Below are positions 1-10,067 of a stretch of DNA of 64,000 nucleotides, one piece after another. The first letter of the stretch is position 1; each line of letters opens with the position of its first letter. Origin of the DNA: an uncultured bacterium (GTDB lineage: Bacteria; Chloroflexota; Anaerolineae; J036; Brachytrichaceae). The DNA is taken from positions 62,001 through 126,000 of the forward strand of contig CAIQQO010000347.1 of NCBI GenBank assembly GCA_903873965.1, written 5' to 3'. The translations under genes and the position numbers were made by a program. A model generated the notes under the pieces. The model saw only the letters and a list, made by a program, of their open reading frames with translations. It made no database searches and was not told where the DNA came from.

Positions 1-1
1 C

Positions 2-691
2 TCTTCGCTTGATCCACGTATGCCTATCGGCGAGAGTGTGGGAGAAGGGTTGCTCGTTCATGGCGAACGTGACACAAAAAAGCGCAATGATATCGTCATG
101 GCTATGCTCAAGAAAGTGGGTCTTGAGGATTATCATGCTCGTCGATATCCGCATGAGTTCTCGGGCGGTCAGCGCCAGCGTATTGGTATCGCGCGCGCTC
201 TCGCTTTGCAGCCGAAGTTTATCGTATGCGATGAACCTGTATCAGCGCTTGACGTTTCGATTCAGTCACAGGTGCTCAACCTGCTGAAGGATCTGCAGCG
301 CGAATTCGGCCTGACCTACCTTTTCATCGCGCACAACCTGGGCGTAGTTGAACACATCAGTGACCGCGTTGGCGTCATGTACCTGGGCAAGATGGTTGAA
401 CTGACAGATCGCGAATCTGTATTTCGTGATCCGTTACATCCGTATACGAAAGCATTGCTTTCTGCCATACCGATACCCAATCCCACCATCCATCGCGAAC
501 GCATCATCCTGCAGGGTGATGTTCCAAGCCCGATCAACCCTCCCAGCGGTTGTAACTTCCACCCCCGCTGCCCGTGGGCGATTGATAAGTGCAAGGTCGA
601 GGTACCTCTGCTTGAGGAGCTTCGCCCAGGCCATCAGGTTGCCTGCTGGGTCGCCAAACAGCGCGTTGAGGACGAGAAGCAACTTCGGTAA
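2..691 (+). CDS. ABC transporter ATP-binding protein, oligopeptide/dipeptide type (5' truncated by window edge)
   Basis: Open frame from base 2; signature [45 protein letters not shown] and C-terminal oligopeptide-transporter region ([15 protein letters not shown]). Confidence 0.93.
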   Translation, partial: SSLDPRMPIGESVGEGLLVHGERDTKKRNDIVMAMLKKVGLEDYHARRYPHEFSGGQRQRIGIARALALQPKFIVCDEPVSALDVSIQSQVLNLLKDLQREFGLTYLFIAHNLGVVEHISDRVGVMYLGKMVELTDRESVFRDPLHPYTKALLSAIPIPNPTIHRERIILQGDVPSPINPPSGCNFHPRCPWAIDKCKVEVPLLEELRPGHQVACWVAKQRVEDEKQLR

Positions 692-720
692 GAGAGAAGA
701 AAGCCAGATATCAGAGGTTG

Positions 721-751
721 GAGGTCAGATAAGACTTCTGACCTCTTGTTT
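721..751. terminator. Hairpin terminator between convergent genes
   Basis: GAGGTCAGA (721-729) / TCTGACCTC (737-745), followed by TTGTTTC; lies between convergent stops at 691 and 761. Confidence 0.5.
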
Positions 752-760
752 CTGACCTTC

Positions 761-2125
761 CTATAGCTCAGCCAAGAATCGTATACTTGCCTCAATGCCT
801 TTTTCGTAACAAGCAATGGCAAAGTGTTCATCGGGGGCATGCAGGTTGTCACCTGGCAGGCCATAGCCCAGCAACACAATTGGTTTGCCAAGCACTTCCT
901 GCAAGTCATTGACAATAGGAATAGACCCACCTTCAAGCGTGTAAATCGGTGGATTGCCGTACGTAGCCTGAGCTGCGCGAGCGGCAGCTTGGACCTGCGG
1001 TGCTTGTCGATCGATCAGGGTACCCCTGGTGCCGTTCTGTAGTAGCGTAAAAGCCAGTGTAACGCCTATGGGTGCTGCTTGTTGCATCGCCTGTACAACT
1101 GCATCGTAAATTGCTGTGGGATTCTGATTTGGCACGAGCCTGCAACTGATCTTGGCATGTGCCACTGCCGGCAGCACTGTTTTTGCGCCTGATCCGGTGT
1201 AGCCGCTCCACAAACCGTTGACTTCCAGCGTGGGACGCGCGCCCATGCGTTCTGGCACATTGAAACCAGGCTCGCCAAATACGGTCTGTGCGCCTGTTTC
1301 GTCGCAAATAGAGGTATCGTTCAGCGGGATTCGCGCAATTTCTGCGCGCTCCTCGGCGTCGAGTGGGCGTACATCATCGTAGAATCCCGGGACAGAGATA
1401 ACGCCATGTTCGTTTTTTAACTTGGCCAGGATTTGCGCCAGAGCCATGGCGGGATTTTGTACATTACCACCGTACGTGCCGGAGTGTAAATCGTGCGCTG
1501 CACAACGGGCTTCCACTTCGAAGTACAACAGTCCGCGCAATCCGTAAAGCAATGTGGGCTGGTCGGGCGACAGTAGCGCGGAGTCGCTGATCATCACTAC
1601 ATCGCACGCGAGCATCGTCCCGTTTGCTGAAACAAAAGCCCCAATATTCGGGCCGCCGATCTCTTCCTCGCCTTCAATCAGAAACTTGATCGAAACGGGC
1701 AGGCTGCCTGCGCTTTGCAGATAGGCTTCGACTGCCTTGACGTGTGCCATATGCTGACCTTTGTTGTCGCTTGATCCGCGTGCAAAGATGGCGCCATCCC
1801 GAATGACCGGTGCGAAAGGGCTGCTGTGCCACAATTCGAAAGGATCGGCAGGTTGTACATCGTAATGACCATAAACCAGTACAGTAGGTGCGGCGGGATC
1901 GGGATGACGCCATTCGGCATAGACGATGGGGTGACCGCCTGTTTCCATCACGCTGGCAGTCAGCCCAATACTTTGCATGTGCCGACATAGCCAGTTCGCT
2001 GCGTGACGAACATCATCAGCATGTTCTGGTTGCGCGCTGACACTGGGTATCGCCAGATAGTCAAATAGATCGCCTAAAAAGCGTTTGTGGTTTGACCTGG
2101 CGAAATCAATAGCTTGTTCTGACAT
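761..2125 (-). CDS. M20/M28-type dipeptidase
   Basis: VLVYGHYDVQPADPFELWHSSPFAP, GSSDNKGQ, EGEEEIGGPN motifs of M20 dipeptidases. Confidence 0.92.
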   Translation of the reverse strand: MSEQAIDFARSNHKRFLGDLFDYLAIPSVSAQPEHADDVRHAANWLCRHMQSIGLTASVMETGGHPIVYAEWRHPDPAAPTVLVYGHYDVQPADPFELWHSSPFAPVIRDGAIFARGSSDNKGQHMAHVKAVEAYLQSAGSLPVSIKFLIEGEEEIGGPNIGAFVSANGTMLACDVVMISDSALLSPDQPTLLYGLRGLLYFEVEARCAAHDLHSGTYGGNVQNPAMALAQILAKLKNEHGVISVPGFYDDVRPLDAEERAEIARIPLNDTSICDETGAQTVFGEPGFNVPERMGARPTLEVNGLWSGYTGSGAKTVLPAVAHAKISCRLVPNQNPTAIYDAVVQAMQQAAPIGVTLAFTLLQNGTRGTLIDRQAPQVQAAARAAQATYGNPPIYTLEGGSIPIVNDLQEVLGKPIVLLGYGLPGDNLHAPDEHFAIACYEKGIEASIRFLAEL

Positions 2126-2127
2126 AT

Positions 2128-2841
2128 CTATTCCTTGTGCTTAGATTGTTTTATGGCTTGAATCAGGTCATAGTCGATCAGCCATGTGTCTCTCTGTGCC
2201 TCGCGTACACCATGATTCTCCAACCATGCCATCAGGGCCGATGTGGATTGTGTTCTTCCTGGAATCTTCCATGCATCCGGGCCAACGCGATTTGTGACGA
2301 TGAGCAGCCCCTCGGGTTTTAAGACACGCACCATCTCGAGTAACGCCTGCCGGGTATCTGGCAGGAACTCAAGTGCCTCAAGGCTGGTTACCACATCGAA
2401 ATAGTCATCATGAAAGGGAAGGTGTGATGCATCTTCGCATAGCCACGTGATGCGGTCACCATACCGGCTCAATTTGGCTTCGCCAATGGCCAGCATACGC
2501 CTGGAAAGATCAATGGCCGTGATATGACCCGCGAAATTGGATTGCACCATCAATGTGTCGGGTAGTCTGCCAGTGCCTGTCGCAACGTCCAATACTCGGG
2601 CGGATGGACTGTGACTGCCCACTGTGCGATTGAGGTGCTTGAGGATTGGCATACCAAGCATGACACTGTCGAGTGCAGGATTAAACTGTTTCACGCGATC
2701 ATAGCGAGGGGCAATCCAGTCGTATAGCCATATGACCACCTTGCGGCCAAGATAGGCGCCTTCGGCAATACCAAGCTGCCAGTACAGAAAGATGCCCAGT
2801 AATGCCAGAACAGCCAGCCCGCCAACAACCTCTTCGATCAT
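2128..2841 (-). CDS. Class I SAM-dependent methyltransferase
   Basis: VLDVATGTGRLPDTL motif I, DVVTSLEALEFLPD; N-terminal TM segment. Confidence 0.85.
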   Translation of the reverse strand: MIEEVVGGLAVLALLGIFLYWQLGIAEGAYLGRKVVIWLYDWIAPRYDRVKQFNPALDSVMLGMPILKHLNRTVGSHSPSARVLDVATGTGRLPDTLMVQSNFAGHITAIDLSRRMLAIGEAKLSRYGDRITWLCEDASHLPFHDDYFDVVTSLEALEFLPDTRQALLEMVRVLKPEGLLIVTNRVGPDAWKIPGRTQSTSALMAWLENHGVREAQRDTWLIDYDLIQAIKQSKHKE

Positions 2842-5207
2842 CTAGGATCGGATAAATCGCGCAGCGCCTGATCGACGCGCCCATTGACGGTGCCTTCCGG
2901 ATAACGACCGGCACTGGTAGGCGTTCCTGCTGAAATACCGGTCAGTAGCTCAATGCCTTCATCAATGCAGTTTACTGCCCATACGTGGAACTGATTGGAT
3001 CTGACGGCAGCAACGACTTCCTCTTTTAACATGAGGTCTTGTACATTACTTGCAGGGATCATGACGCCTTGCTCACCGGTGAGTCCGCGCGCGTTGCAGA
3101 TGTCGAAAAACCCCTCGATTTTCTGGTTCACACCGCCGATTGCCTGAACAGTACCAGCCTGGTTGACCGAACCCGTCACCGCAATGCTTTGCTTGATTGG
3201 CAACTGTGCCAGTGATGAAAGCAGTGTATATAGCTCGGCGCTTGATGCGCTGTCGCCATCGATGCCGCCGTAGCTTTGTTCAAAAACCAGTTGCGCAGAG
3301 AGCGAGATCGACCGGTCGCGGCCGAAGCGCTGTGACAGGAACCCGGACAGAATATAAACACCCTTGCTATGGATTGGCCCACCCAGAGCAACCTGTCGCT
3401 CGATATCCATAATGCCGCCTGGCCCTGGCCCCACAGTGACCGTAATGCGGCTTGGGCGTCCAAACTCAAAATCGCCCAGGCTGATCACCGACAAACCATT
3501 AATCTGGCCGATGGCTTTCCCCGACGTATCAATCAGTAAAGTGCCGCGCAAGATCATCTCGCGTGACCTGTCCTGAATAAGGCTTGCCCGAAAGGCTGAT
3601 TCGCGCAAAGCCTTGCGAACGTGATCGACAGTGATATTGTCGACCAACTCCTGCGCCGCCCAGTAGTTGGCTTTTCGAACTAGATTGGCGATAGCGCCAA
3701 AATGGGCTGAAAGCTTCTCGCGGTCTTCTGCCAGGCGAATCGCATGTTCAATGACGCGCGCAGCGCCGGTTTTGTCCAAATGGCGCAGCCCCTCGCGCCG
3801 GCAGACAGCCGACATAAATGTTACAAAGTCGCTGACATTTTGCTCGCTATAGGGCATTTCGGTCTCAAAATCAGCTTTGACTTTGAAAAGTTCGGGGAAA
3901 TCGGCGTCATATTCATGCAGCGAATAATAGATGTGCGCTGAACCAACCAGCACCACTTTCACGTCAAGTGGAATAGGTTGGGGCTGCACGGTTTTTGAGC
4001 TGAGAAAACCTAGTCTCTCGCCCATTTCCTCAATGACGATTTCTTCACTCCGCAACGCGCGTTTCAGGCATTCCCAACTGGCGTATTGCGACAGTACATC
4101 CTCTACGGGTAAAACGATGTAACCACCGTTGGCGCGGTGCAGGGCGCCTGATTTCACCATCGTATGATCGGTGTACATGGCGCCGTATTGCGTCTCTTTT
4201 TCTACGCGCCCAAAAAGGTTGGCATAGCTGGGATTGGGCGCGACGACGACAGGCGCGCCTTGTGTTTTGCTGTTGTCTATAAGTACGTTGACAAGATACT
4301 TGTGGAAGGGCAGGTCGCGCGCCCACGGCGTGGCAGGAGCATTATCCTCACTGTTGACGCCGCCTGACTTGAAGGTTTCAATATTCTGCAGCATATCCTG
4401 TTGCGCTGCTTTGAGGAAATCGATGATATCGGTGTGATCAGCATAGCGCTTAAGCAGGTCCTCCATCAGTTCGCCAACGACGTAGAGAGCTACCTGTTGG
4501 TCGAGTTCCTGGAGGTTTTCCTGCGCCGCGCGTTCCAGGTTGCGCAATTGCTTGAAATCTTCTTTCAGGCTATCCTGTAATGCTTCACGGCGTGCTCGAA
4601 ATTCATCGCGCGCTGGGATGGGCAGTGCCTGAAACTCCGCATCAGTCAGGGCATGTCCGCTGAGCAGCGGCGTCAGGGCAATACCTGCAGGCGTGATCTG
4701 GATCATGAAACCCGCTTGCGCGGCCTGATCATTGATGCGCTCAACGACCACATCGCGCTGTTTGCCCAGAGCCTTCATGATTTCATCGCGTTTCGATCCA
4801 TAAGCGTCGCTTTCAAAAACCTTTGGCATCTGGTATCGCAAGCGGTCGACAAGGTTCTTCACGTCCTGCTGAAACTGGCGTCCTTGTCCTGCCGGCAACT
4901 TGCAGGCGCGCGGCTGGTAAGGGTCGTCGAAGTTGTTGACGTAACACCAGTCAGGTGGCGCTTCCTTCTGGCGCGCCACCTCTTCAAGGAACGACTCGAC
5001 CGCAGTCATCTTGCCTATGCCGGCCGGACCGGCCACGTAGATATGAAAACCGCTCTGTTGAATTCCGAGCCCGAATCGCAGCGCGGATACAGCGCGTTGC
5101 TGGCCGATGATGCCAACAAGTGGTTTAAGCGATTCTGTTGTCGTAATGCCCAACTGGTCTGGGTCAATCGTTCTGCGTAGCTTCTCTGCAGCGAGTTCCT
5201 GGATCAT
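2838..5207 (-). CDS. Lon-like (LonB-type) ATP-dependent protease, AAA family
   Basis: AGPAGIGKMT P-loop; GDSASSAELYTLLSSL catalytic Ser region, LonB-type C-terminal domain. Confidence 0.9.
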   Translation of the reverse strand: MIQELAAEKLRRTIDPDQLGITTTESLKPLVGIIGQQRAVSALRFGLGIQQSGFHIYVAGPAGIGKMTAVESFLEEVARQKEAPPDWCYVNNFDDPYQPRACKLPAGQGRQFQQDVKNLVDRLRYQMPKVFESDAYGSKRDEIMKALGKQRDVVVERINDQAAQAGFMIQITPAGIALTPLLSGHALTDAEFQALPIPARDEFRARREALQDSLKEDFKQLRNLERAAQENLQELDQQVALYVVGELMEDLLKRYADHTDIIDFLKAAQQDMLQNIETFKSGGVNSEDNAPATPWARDLPFHKYLVNVLIDNSKTQGAPVVVAPNPSYANLFGRVEKETQYGAMYTDHTMVKSGALHRANGGYIVLPVEDVLSQYASWECLKRALRSEEIVIEEMGERLGFLSSKTVQPQPIPLDVKVVLVGSAHIYYSLHEYDADFPELFKVKADFETEMPYSEQNVSDFVTFMSAVCRREGLRHLDKTGAARVIEHAIRLAEDREKLSAHFGAIANLVRKANYWAAQELVDNITVDHVRKALRESAFRASLIQDRSREMILRGTLLIDTSGKAIGQINGLSVISLGDFEFGRPSRITVTVGPGPGGIMDIERQVALGGPIHSKGVYILSGFLSQRFGRDRSISLSAQLVFEQSYGGIDGDSASSAELYTLLSSLAQLPIKQSIAVTGSVNQAGTVQAIGGVNQKIEGFFDICNARGLTGEQGVMIPASNVQDLMLKEEVVAAVRSNQFHVWAVNCIDEGIELLTGISAGTPTSAGRYPEGTVNGRVDQALRDLSDPR

Positions 5208-5217
5208 GTGAGAGATT

Positions 5218-6960
5218 CTACTCGTTCTCGATGGCTGCCTTTTGTGTATTGATCTTGTGGATCACGGCAGGATCAAACTTGGCCACGCGCTCATACGTAT
5301 ACAGGCCGTTCACTTCCTGCTCCACGTTGGTCAGCTGGGTGTAACAAAAAGCGAACATATTTGGATTGGACAGCAGGATTTCAGTTAGTTCCTTGTAGCG
5401 CTGAAGGAACTCCTCCGGTGTGCGCGGACGATCGCCATAACCCCATGACTGCTGATCGGCCTGCCCGGGATTCCACCAGATACCGCCGTATTCACTACAG
5501 AAATAGGGTTGTCCCAGATAAGCTGAGTCGTGCTTGGGGAAGTTCTGGTACATATTGTTGCCATCCTGTGAACCAACAAAAGCTGCTGCGAATTTCACGG
5601 GATCCTGCTCGTAATTGTGACAGTCGTATATATCTGTTTCTACATGCACATAGCCACTGGTGTCGATCGCAGGGCGCGTGCTATCGAGCGCTTTTGTGGA
5701 GCGGTAAATCAAGCGCAGCAACTCAGGATTTTGCAGAGGATTGGTCTCGTTGAACGGGCACCAGCCGATAATCGAAGGATGGTTGAAGTCGCGATCAACT
5801 GCCTCTATCCACTCTCTGAGGTAGCGTTCCAGTCCATGCGGATTGGCATGATCAAGGCCCCAGTTGGGATACTCACCCCAGGTGATGTAGCCGAGTTTAT
5901 CAGCCCAGTAATGGAATCGCTCTTCGAAGACTTTTTCGTGCAGACGCGCACCGTTGAAGCCCATGGCCAGCGATAGTTCAATGTCGCCGCGCAAGGCTGC
6001 GTCAGAGGGGGCTGTATAAATCCCGTCAGGATAGAAACCTTGATCGAGAACAAGTCGTTGAAATACGGATTTGCCGTTGATCAGGACACGTTTTCCTTCA
6101 ATCCGAATGTCGCGCAGCCCGAAGTAACTCGATACGCTATCCGTTTCGTGCCCGTCTTTAACAAGCTTGAATGCGACATCGTACAGATAGGGCGCGCCGG
6201 GTTCCCAAAGATGACGCTCTGAGAGCTCTATCGTGAAGCTCGAAGCGCCGGAAGCCGCGACATTGGCCTGACCAACGACTTTATCGCCTGCGCAAACTGT
6301 CGTCATCAGCCGGTACCCGCTCGGATTGCCGTCTATTTTGGCATGCACTGTAACTGTGGCATCATCAATGTTGCTGTAGTACTTTGCGCTGCGCAGGAAG
6401 GTGTCTGGTGCAGCTTCCAGCCAGACAGTCTGCCAAATGCCGGTCGTTCGCGTGTACATACAGCCATACGACTCGAACCGTTCACATTGCTTGCCGCTTG
6501 GCTGCAATGGACTGCGTGTGTCGTCTATGGCGCGTATCACAATGGTGTTGCTTCCAGCCTTGATGAACGCTGTGATCTCGAAAGAAAACGAGGTGTAGCC
6601 ACCACGATGGTCGCCGGCGCGTTCGCCGTTGATCCACACGGTAGTCTCGTAATCGGCTGCGCCGAAATGAAGAAATACTCGCTTTTTCTGCTCAATCCAG
6701 CCGTCCGGCAGGATGATTTCGCGTCTGTACCATACAGATGCCATAAAATCTTTCTCGCCAATGCCAGAAAGGGCGCTTTCCGGGCAGAATGGCAGGGTTA
6801 TTTTTCTGGACAGAGGTTTGCCCATGGGAAGCGCTCTGGCTTCACCAGACAGACTTTGATCAATATCGAAATCCCATTCACCGTTGAGGTTGACCCAATC
6901 AGTTCGCATAAATTGTGGACGAGGGTACTCGGGTCGGGGAATGGCGGTAATAGCTTGCAT
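5218..6960 (-). CDS. Glycoside hydrolase family 2 (beta-galactosidase/glucuronidase-like)
   Basis: RPQFMRTDWVNLNGEWDF N-terminus, WCPFNETNP acid/base region, FCSEYGGIWWNPG nucleophile region. Confidence 0.9.
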   Translation of the reverse strand: MQAITAIPRPEYPRPQFMRTDWVNLNGEWDFDIDQSLSGEARALPMGKPLSRKITLPFCPESALSGIGEKDFMASVWYRREIILPDGWIEQKKRVFLHFGAADYETTVWINGERAGDHRGGYTSFSFEITAFIKAGSNTIVIRAIDDTRSPLQPSGKQCERFESYGCMYTRTTGIWQTVWLEAAPDTFLRSAKYYSNIDDATVTVHAKIDGNPSGYRLMTTVCAGDKVVGQANVAASGASSFTIELSERHLWEPGAPYLYDVAFKLVKDGHETDSVSSYFGLRDIRIEGKRVLINGKSVFQRLVLDQGFYPDGIYTAPSDAALRGDIELSLAMGFNGARLHEKVFEERFHYWADKLGYITWGEYPNWGLDHANPHGLERYLREWIEAVDRDFNHPSIIGWCPFNETNPLQNPELLRLIYRSTKALDSTRPAIDTSGYVHVETDIYDCHNYEQDPVKFAAAFVGSQDGNNMYQNFPKHDSAYLGQPYFCSEYGGIWWNPGQADQQSWGYGDRPRTPEEFLQRYKELTEILLSNPNMFAFCYTQLTNVEQEVNGLYTYERVAKFDPAVIHKINTQKAAIENE

Positions 6961-7030
6961 CGGTCATATTCTCCTGAGAGGATTTATAGGGCAGAATTTT
7001 ACTTGAGTATGCGCGATGCGGTTTCATCCC

Positions 7031-7042
7031 GATGCCGGCATC
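7031..7042. promoter_or_regulatory. 12-bp perfect palindrome in divergent intergenic region
   Basis: GATGCCGGCATC between divergent GH2 and HD genes. Confidence 0.3.
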
Positions 7043-7181
7043 AAATCACGTTGTAGCACTCAATCTTATCTTCTTGAGAGTATGATGTAGGCACTATTCT
7101 CAAAGCATGTGAATTTCGGCGGCACTATAGAACACGGACGTAGTCCAACGAAAACCAATTTTAGAATAAAGCGAGGACAAG

Positions 7182-7760
7182 ATGGCATATACACAACGAT
7201 TTGATGATGCCATGGTGTATGCGGCGCGCATGCACATTAGCCAGGTGCGAAAAGGCACGTCAACTCCCTACATTGGGCATTTGCTGGGTGTTTGCAGCAT
7301 AACGATTGAATACGGCGCCGATGAAGACGAAGCGATTGCTGCTTTGTTGCATGATGGGCCTGAGGATCAGGGTGGCGAGGTTATCCTGACCGATATCCGT
7401 GTGCGCTTTGGCGATCGGGTGGCTGACATTGTCGCGGGCTGTTCGGATACATTCGAGAAGCCAAAGCCTGATTGGCTCATTCGCAAGCAACGTTACATCG
7501 CCCATATCCCGCTTGCACCCGTGTCAACGCGATTCGTCTCTGCTGCCGACAAGCTGTATAACGCGCGCACTATTCTGAGCGACACGATCCGCATCGGGGA
7601 TTTGCTGTGGCCGCGCTTTACTGGCGGTAAGACCAACACAATGTGGTATTACCGCGCCTTGGTTAGCGCCTATGTCAGCGCTCCCGATGATCGGGTCAAT
7701 CCACTGGTTGATGAACTTAACCGCGTCGTTACTGAACTGGAACGTGTCGTAAACGGATAG
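7182..7760 (+). CDS. HD-domain protein, RelA/SpoT-hydrolase-like (small alarmone hydrolase type)
   Basis: HLLGVCSITIEYGADEDEAIAALLHDGPEDQGG HD motif; stand-alone HD domain. Confidence 0.8.
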   Translation: MAYTQRFDDAMVYAARMHISQVRKGTSTPYIGHLLGVCSITIEYGADEDEAIAALLHDGPEDQGGEVILTDIRVRFGDRVADIVAGCSDTFEKPKPDWLIRKQRYIAHIPLAPVSTRFVSAADKLYNARTILSDTIRIGDLLWPRFTGGKTNTMWYYRALVSAYVSAPDDRVNPLVDELNRVVTELERVVNG

Positions 7761-9122
7761 CTACACCAATGAGTGCACCCGCGCCCAGGTTGCTTGTGCG
7801 CTGTCAATCGCGTGCGCTGCAATCGCACGCTCATCAAGCGTAACCAGTTGTCGGTCACGCATCAGCACTTTTCCGCCGCAGATCGTGTGCGTGATCTCAC
7901 TGCCGTCCATGCCAAACACAATATGCCATGGCGCGTTTCCGGCGTCCAGCGGAGTAAATGGATGATAGTCGGCCAGCACGATATCTGCATGTGCGCCAAT
8001 AGCAAGCATGCCGACAGACTCGTCCCAGAATAATCCAGCGATGCGCGAGTTATTCGGATAAGCCATTCGAATAACCTTGTCGGCGCCCATCGCGCGAGGA
8101 TCACCAGCCATGTGGCGATGAATCAGATCCGCAAATTTCATCTCAGCAAAAGCGTTGTTGCTGAAGCCATCGTTGCCCAGCCCGACACAGATGCCCGCCG
8201 CAAGCATTTGAACAACCGGTGAAGTACCAACTGCATTGTTCATGTTGCTGCGTGGCTGATGTGTCACAAAGGAGCACTGCTTTGCCAACAGTGCGATTTC
8301 ATGCTTATCGACATGAATACAATGCGCGCAGATGGCTTGATCAAATAAGGCATCATGCGCAGCAAGTCGTTCAACAACGCGTAACTGGTATCTGGCAATG
8401 GACTTATCCTCATCCGCCATCCCTTCAGCTACATGCAGGTGCAGTGGTAATCCGGCGTCGCGCGCGGCGCGAACACTGCGATCAAGCGTGTCGTCGCCAA
8501 TCGTCAATAGTGCGTGCATCCCAAATGCAGCCTGCACGCGCCCCGACCGATCGCCTGCCAGCGTTCGCGCGAACCGAATGTTCTCGGCTATACCAGCGCG
8601 CGCCCCATCTAGACCATTACGGTCGCTGACTTCGTAGCACAGGGCAGCACGTAAACCGGCATCTAGCACCGTTTTTGCAATCACATCGAGTGACCCTTCA
8701 ATCGCGTTAGGACTGGCGTGATGGTCGATCAGTGTTGTCGTGCCGTGTTTGATGGCGTTCACCAGGCATACCTGCGCAGAACACCGCACGGCCTCCATGT
8801 CGAGAGCCCCATCCAGTTTCCACCATAGACGCTCAAGGATTTCGACGAAGTTGCTGGCTGCCACACCGGGGATGGCCATGCCGCGCGCAAAGGCGCCATA
8901 AAAATGTGTGTGCGCGCAAATGTTTCCAGGCATGATCAGCTTGCTGCCGGCATCGAGCACTTCGTCCGCGCAGTCTGCGGCCATATACTCCGGATGCCGC
9001 TCGATAAGCTCTCGGGTAGTGCCTATGTCGGAGATCAGTCCATCCGTAATCAGGATGGCGCCGTCTGTGATCACTTGATTACGATCGGTCATCGTTAATA
9101 CTGTGCCATGTTTGATTAGCAT
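7761..9122 (-). CDS. Amidohydrolase (SsnA/AtzA-like deaminase/chlorohydrolase family)
   Basis: MPGNICAHTHFYGAFARGM metal site; HLHVAEG; QPRSNMNNAVG; GLGNDGFSNN. Confidence 0.88.
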   Translation of the reverse strand: MLIKHGTVLTMTDRNQVITDGAILITDGLISDIGTTRELIERHPEYMAADCADEVLDAGSKLIMPGNICAHTHFYGAFARGMAIPGVAASNFVEILERLWWKLDGALDMEAVRCSAQVCLVNAIKHGTTTLIDHHASPNAIEGSLDVIAKTVLDAGLRAALCYEVSDRNGLDGARAGIAENIRFARTLAGDRSGRVQAAFGMHALLTIGDDTLDRSVRAARDAGLPLHLHVAEGMADEDKSIARYQLRVVERLAAHDALFDQAICAHCIHVDKHEIALLAKQCSFVTHQPRSNMNNAVGTSPVVQMLAAGICVGLGNDGFSNNAFAEMKFADLIHRHMAGDPRAMGADKVIRMAYPNNSRIAGLFWDESVGMLAIGAHADIVLADYHPFTPLDAGNAPWHIVFGMDGSEITHTICGGKVLMRDRQLVTLDERAIAAHAIDSAQATWARVHSLV

Positions 9123-9583
9123 TCGATGTCTTCCTCCATTAGCCGCACAAAACGACTGCCGTCTGCGTGAGACTGGACCAACTCGCTCAGTTCCAGTGCG
9201 TTTGTAAAGCGATCACCGCTGGTTTGAATGAACGAGATTCGGCGCCACTTGAGTGAAGGGATGGGCCGAGTCAGTCTTTGCAGCGGTCCAAGTTGCATTT
9301 TGTAATAGAGATCGCTGGCGTGCGGATGATCGGGCTGATCTGGCAAGAGATCAACGCGTTTCACCAGTTCATGCCCGCGCACGTGTGCATATTCATGCAC
9401 CGCCCATTTTTCATCACCGAAAGACGCCGTCAGGTAAAAAGCCAGAATATCAGCAAGGAAATCAGCGGGCGCATTTTTATAGGGGATGCGGTACCAATGC
9501 TCCCATCGAGCTATCTCAAGATCGTGCGGCTTGTTAATCAGACATACCAGCACCCGCGCGTCGGGTTCAATAAGCCCATCCAT
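9116..9583 (-). CDS. Conserved hypothetical protein
   Basis: Good-coding ORF abutting both neighbours; PIPSLKWRRISFIQTSGDRF block. Confidence 0.65.
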   Translation of the reverse strand: MDGLIEPDARVLVCLINKPHDLEIARWEHWYRIPYKNAPADFLADILAFYLTASFGDEKWAVHEYAHVRGHELVKRVDLLPDQPDHPHASDLYYKMQLGPLQRLTRPIPSLKWRRISFIQTSGDRFTNALELSELVQSHADGSRFVRLMEEDIEC

Positions 9584-10059
9584 CAGGCGATCTCTGTGAA
9601 ATCGACAAGCGGTTCATCACTGGGTGGTTGATGAGCCAGGATGACGTGCCAGTCGCCGTATTCGCGCTCCGCCGTAACGCTTAATACCTCGGCGCGCCCT
9701 GCATCCAGAACAGGCAACAAGTCCGGCGTCAGTGAGTCTTCGCTGTAACTGTCTTTCCAGTCGGCTTCTGGCGCTACAACGAGCTGGAAATGCGCGTGCA
9801 GGTGCTCAGTGGGAATTCCATTCAACAGATGGGCGATCACTGGCGCCTGTGTTGTTGCAATGGCTTTCTTTGCCGACAGGCCACGCCCGCGGTGTTGCCA
9901 GTCGATTACCACCCATCCCGCTGGATTGTTTTCTGTCAGGCGCGCGACAGCTACTTCATCACTGGGCAGTTTGACTTGCACGTGATAGCTACTTGCGTGG
10001 TAAATAGATCGCATGGATAACCATTGTCCGATCAGCCCATCCAATTGTTCTGCGTGCAT
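9583..10059 (-). CDS. Conserved hypothetical protein
   Basis: ORF in same operon; start trimmed to MHAEQLDGL because the longer ORF overlaps the upstream CDS. Confidence 0.6.
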   Translation of the reverse strand: MHAEQLDGLIGQWLSMRSIYHASSYHVQVKLPSDEVAVARLTENNPAGWVVIDWQHRGRGLSAKKAIATTQAPVIAHLLNGIPTEHLHAHFQLVVAPEADWKDSYSEDSLTPDLLPVLDAGRAEVLSVTAEREYGDWHVILAHQPPSDEPLVDFTEIA

Positions 10060-10067
10060 GTCTCTAC

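Noticed and set aside
4653-5180. 175-aa plus-strand ORF
   Set aside because: Antisense to the Lon-like protease.
6343-7056. 237-aa plus-strand ORF
   Set aside because: Antisense to GH2; no recognisable motif.
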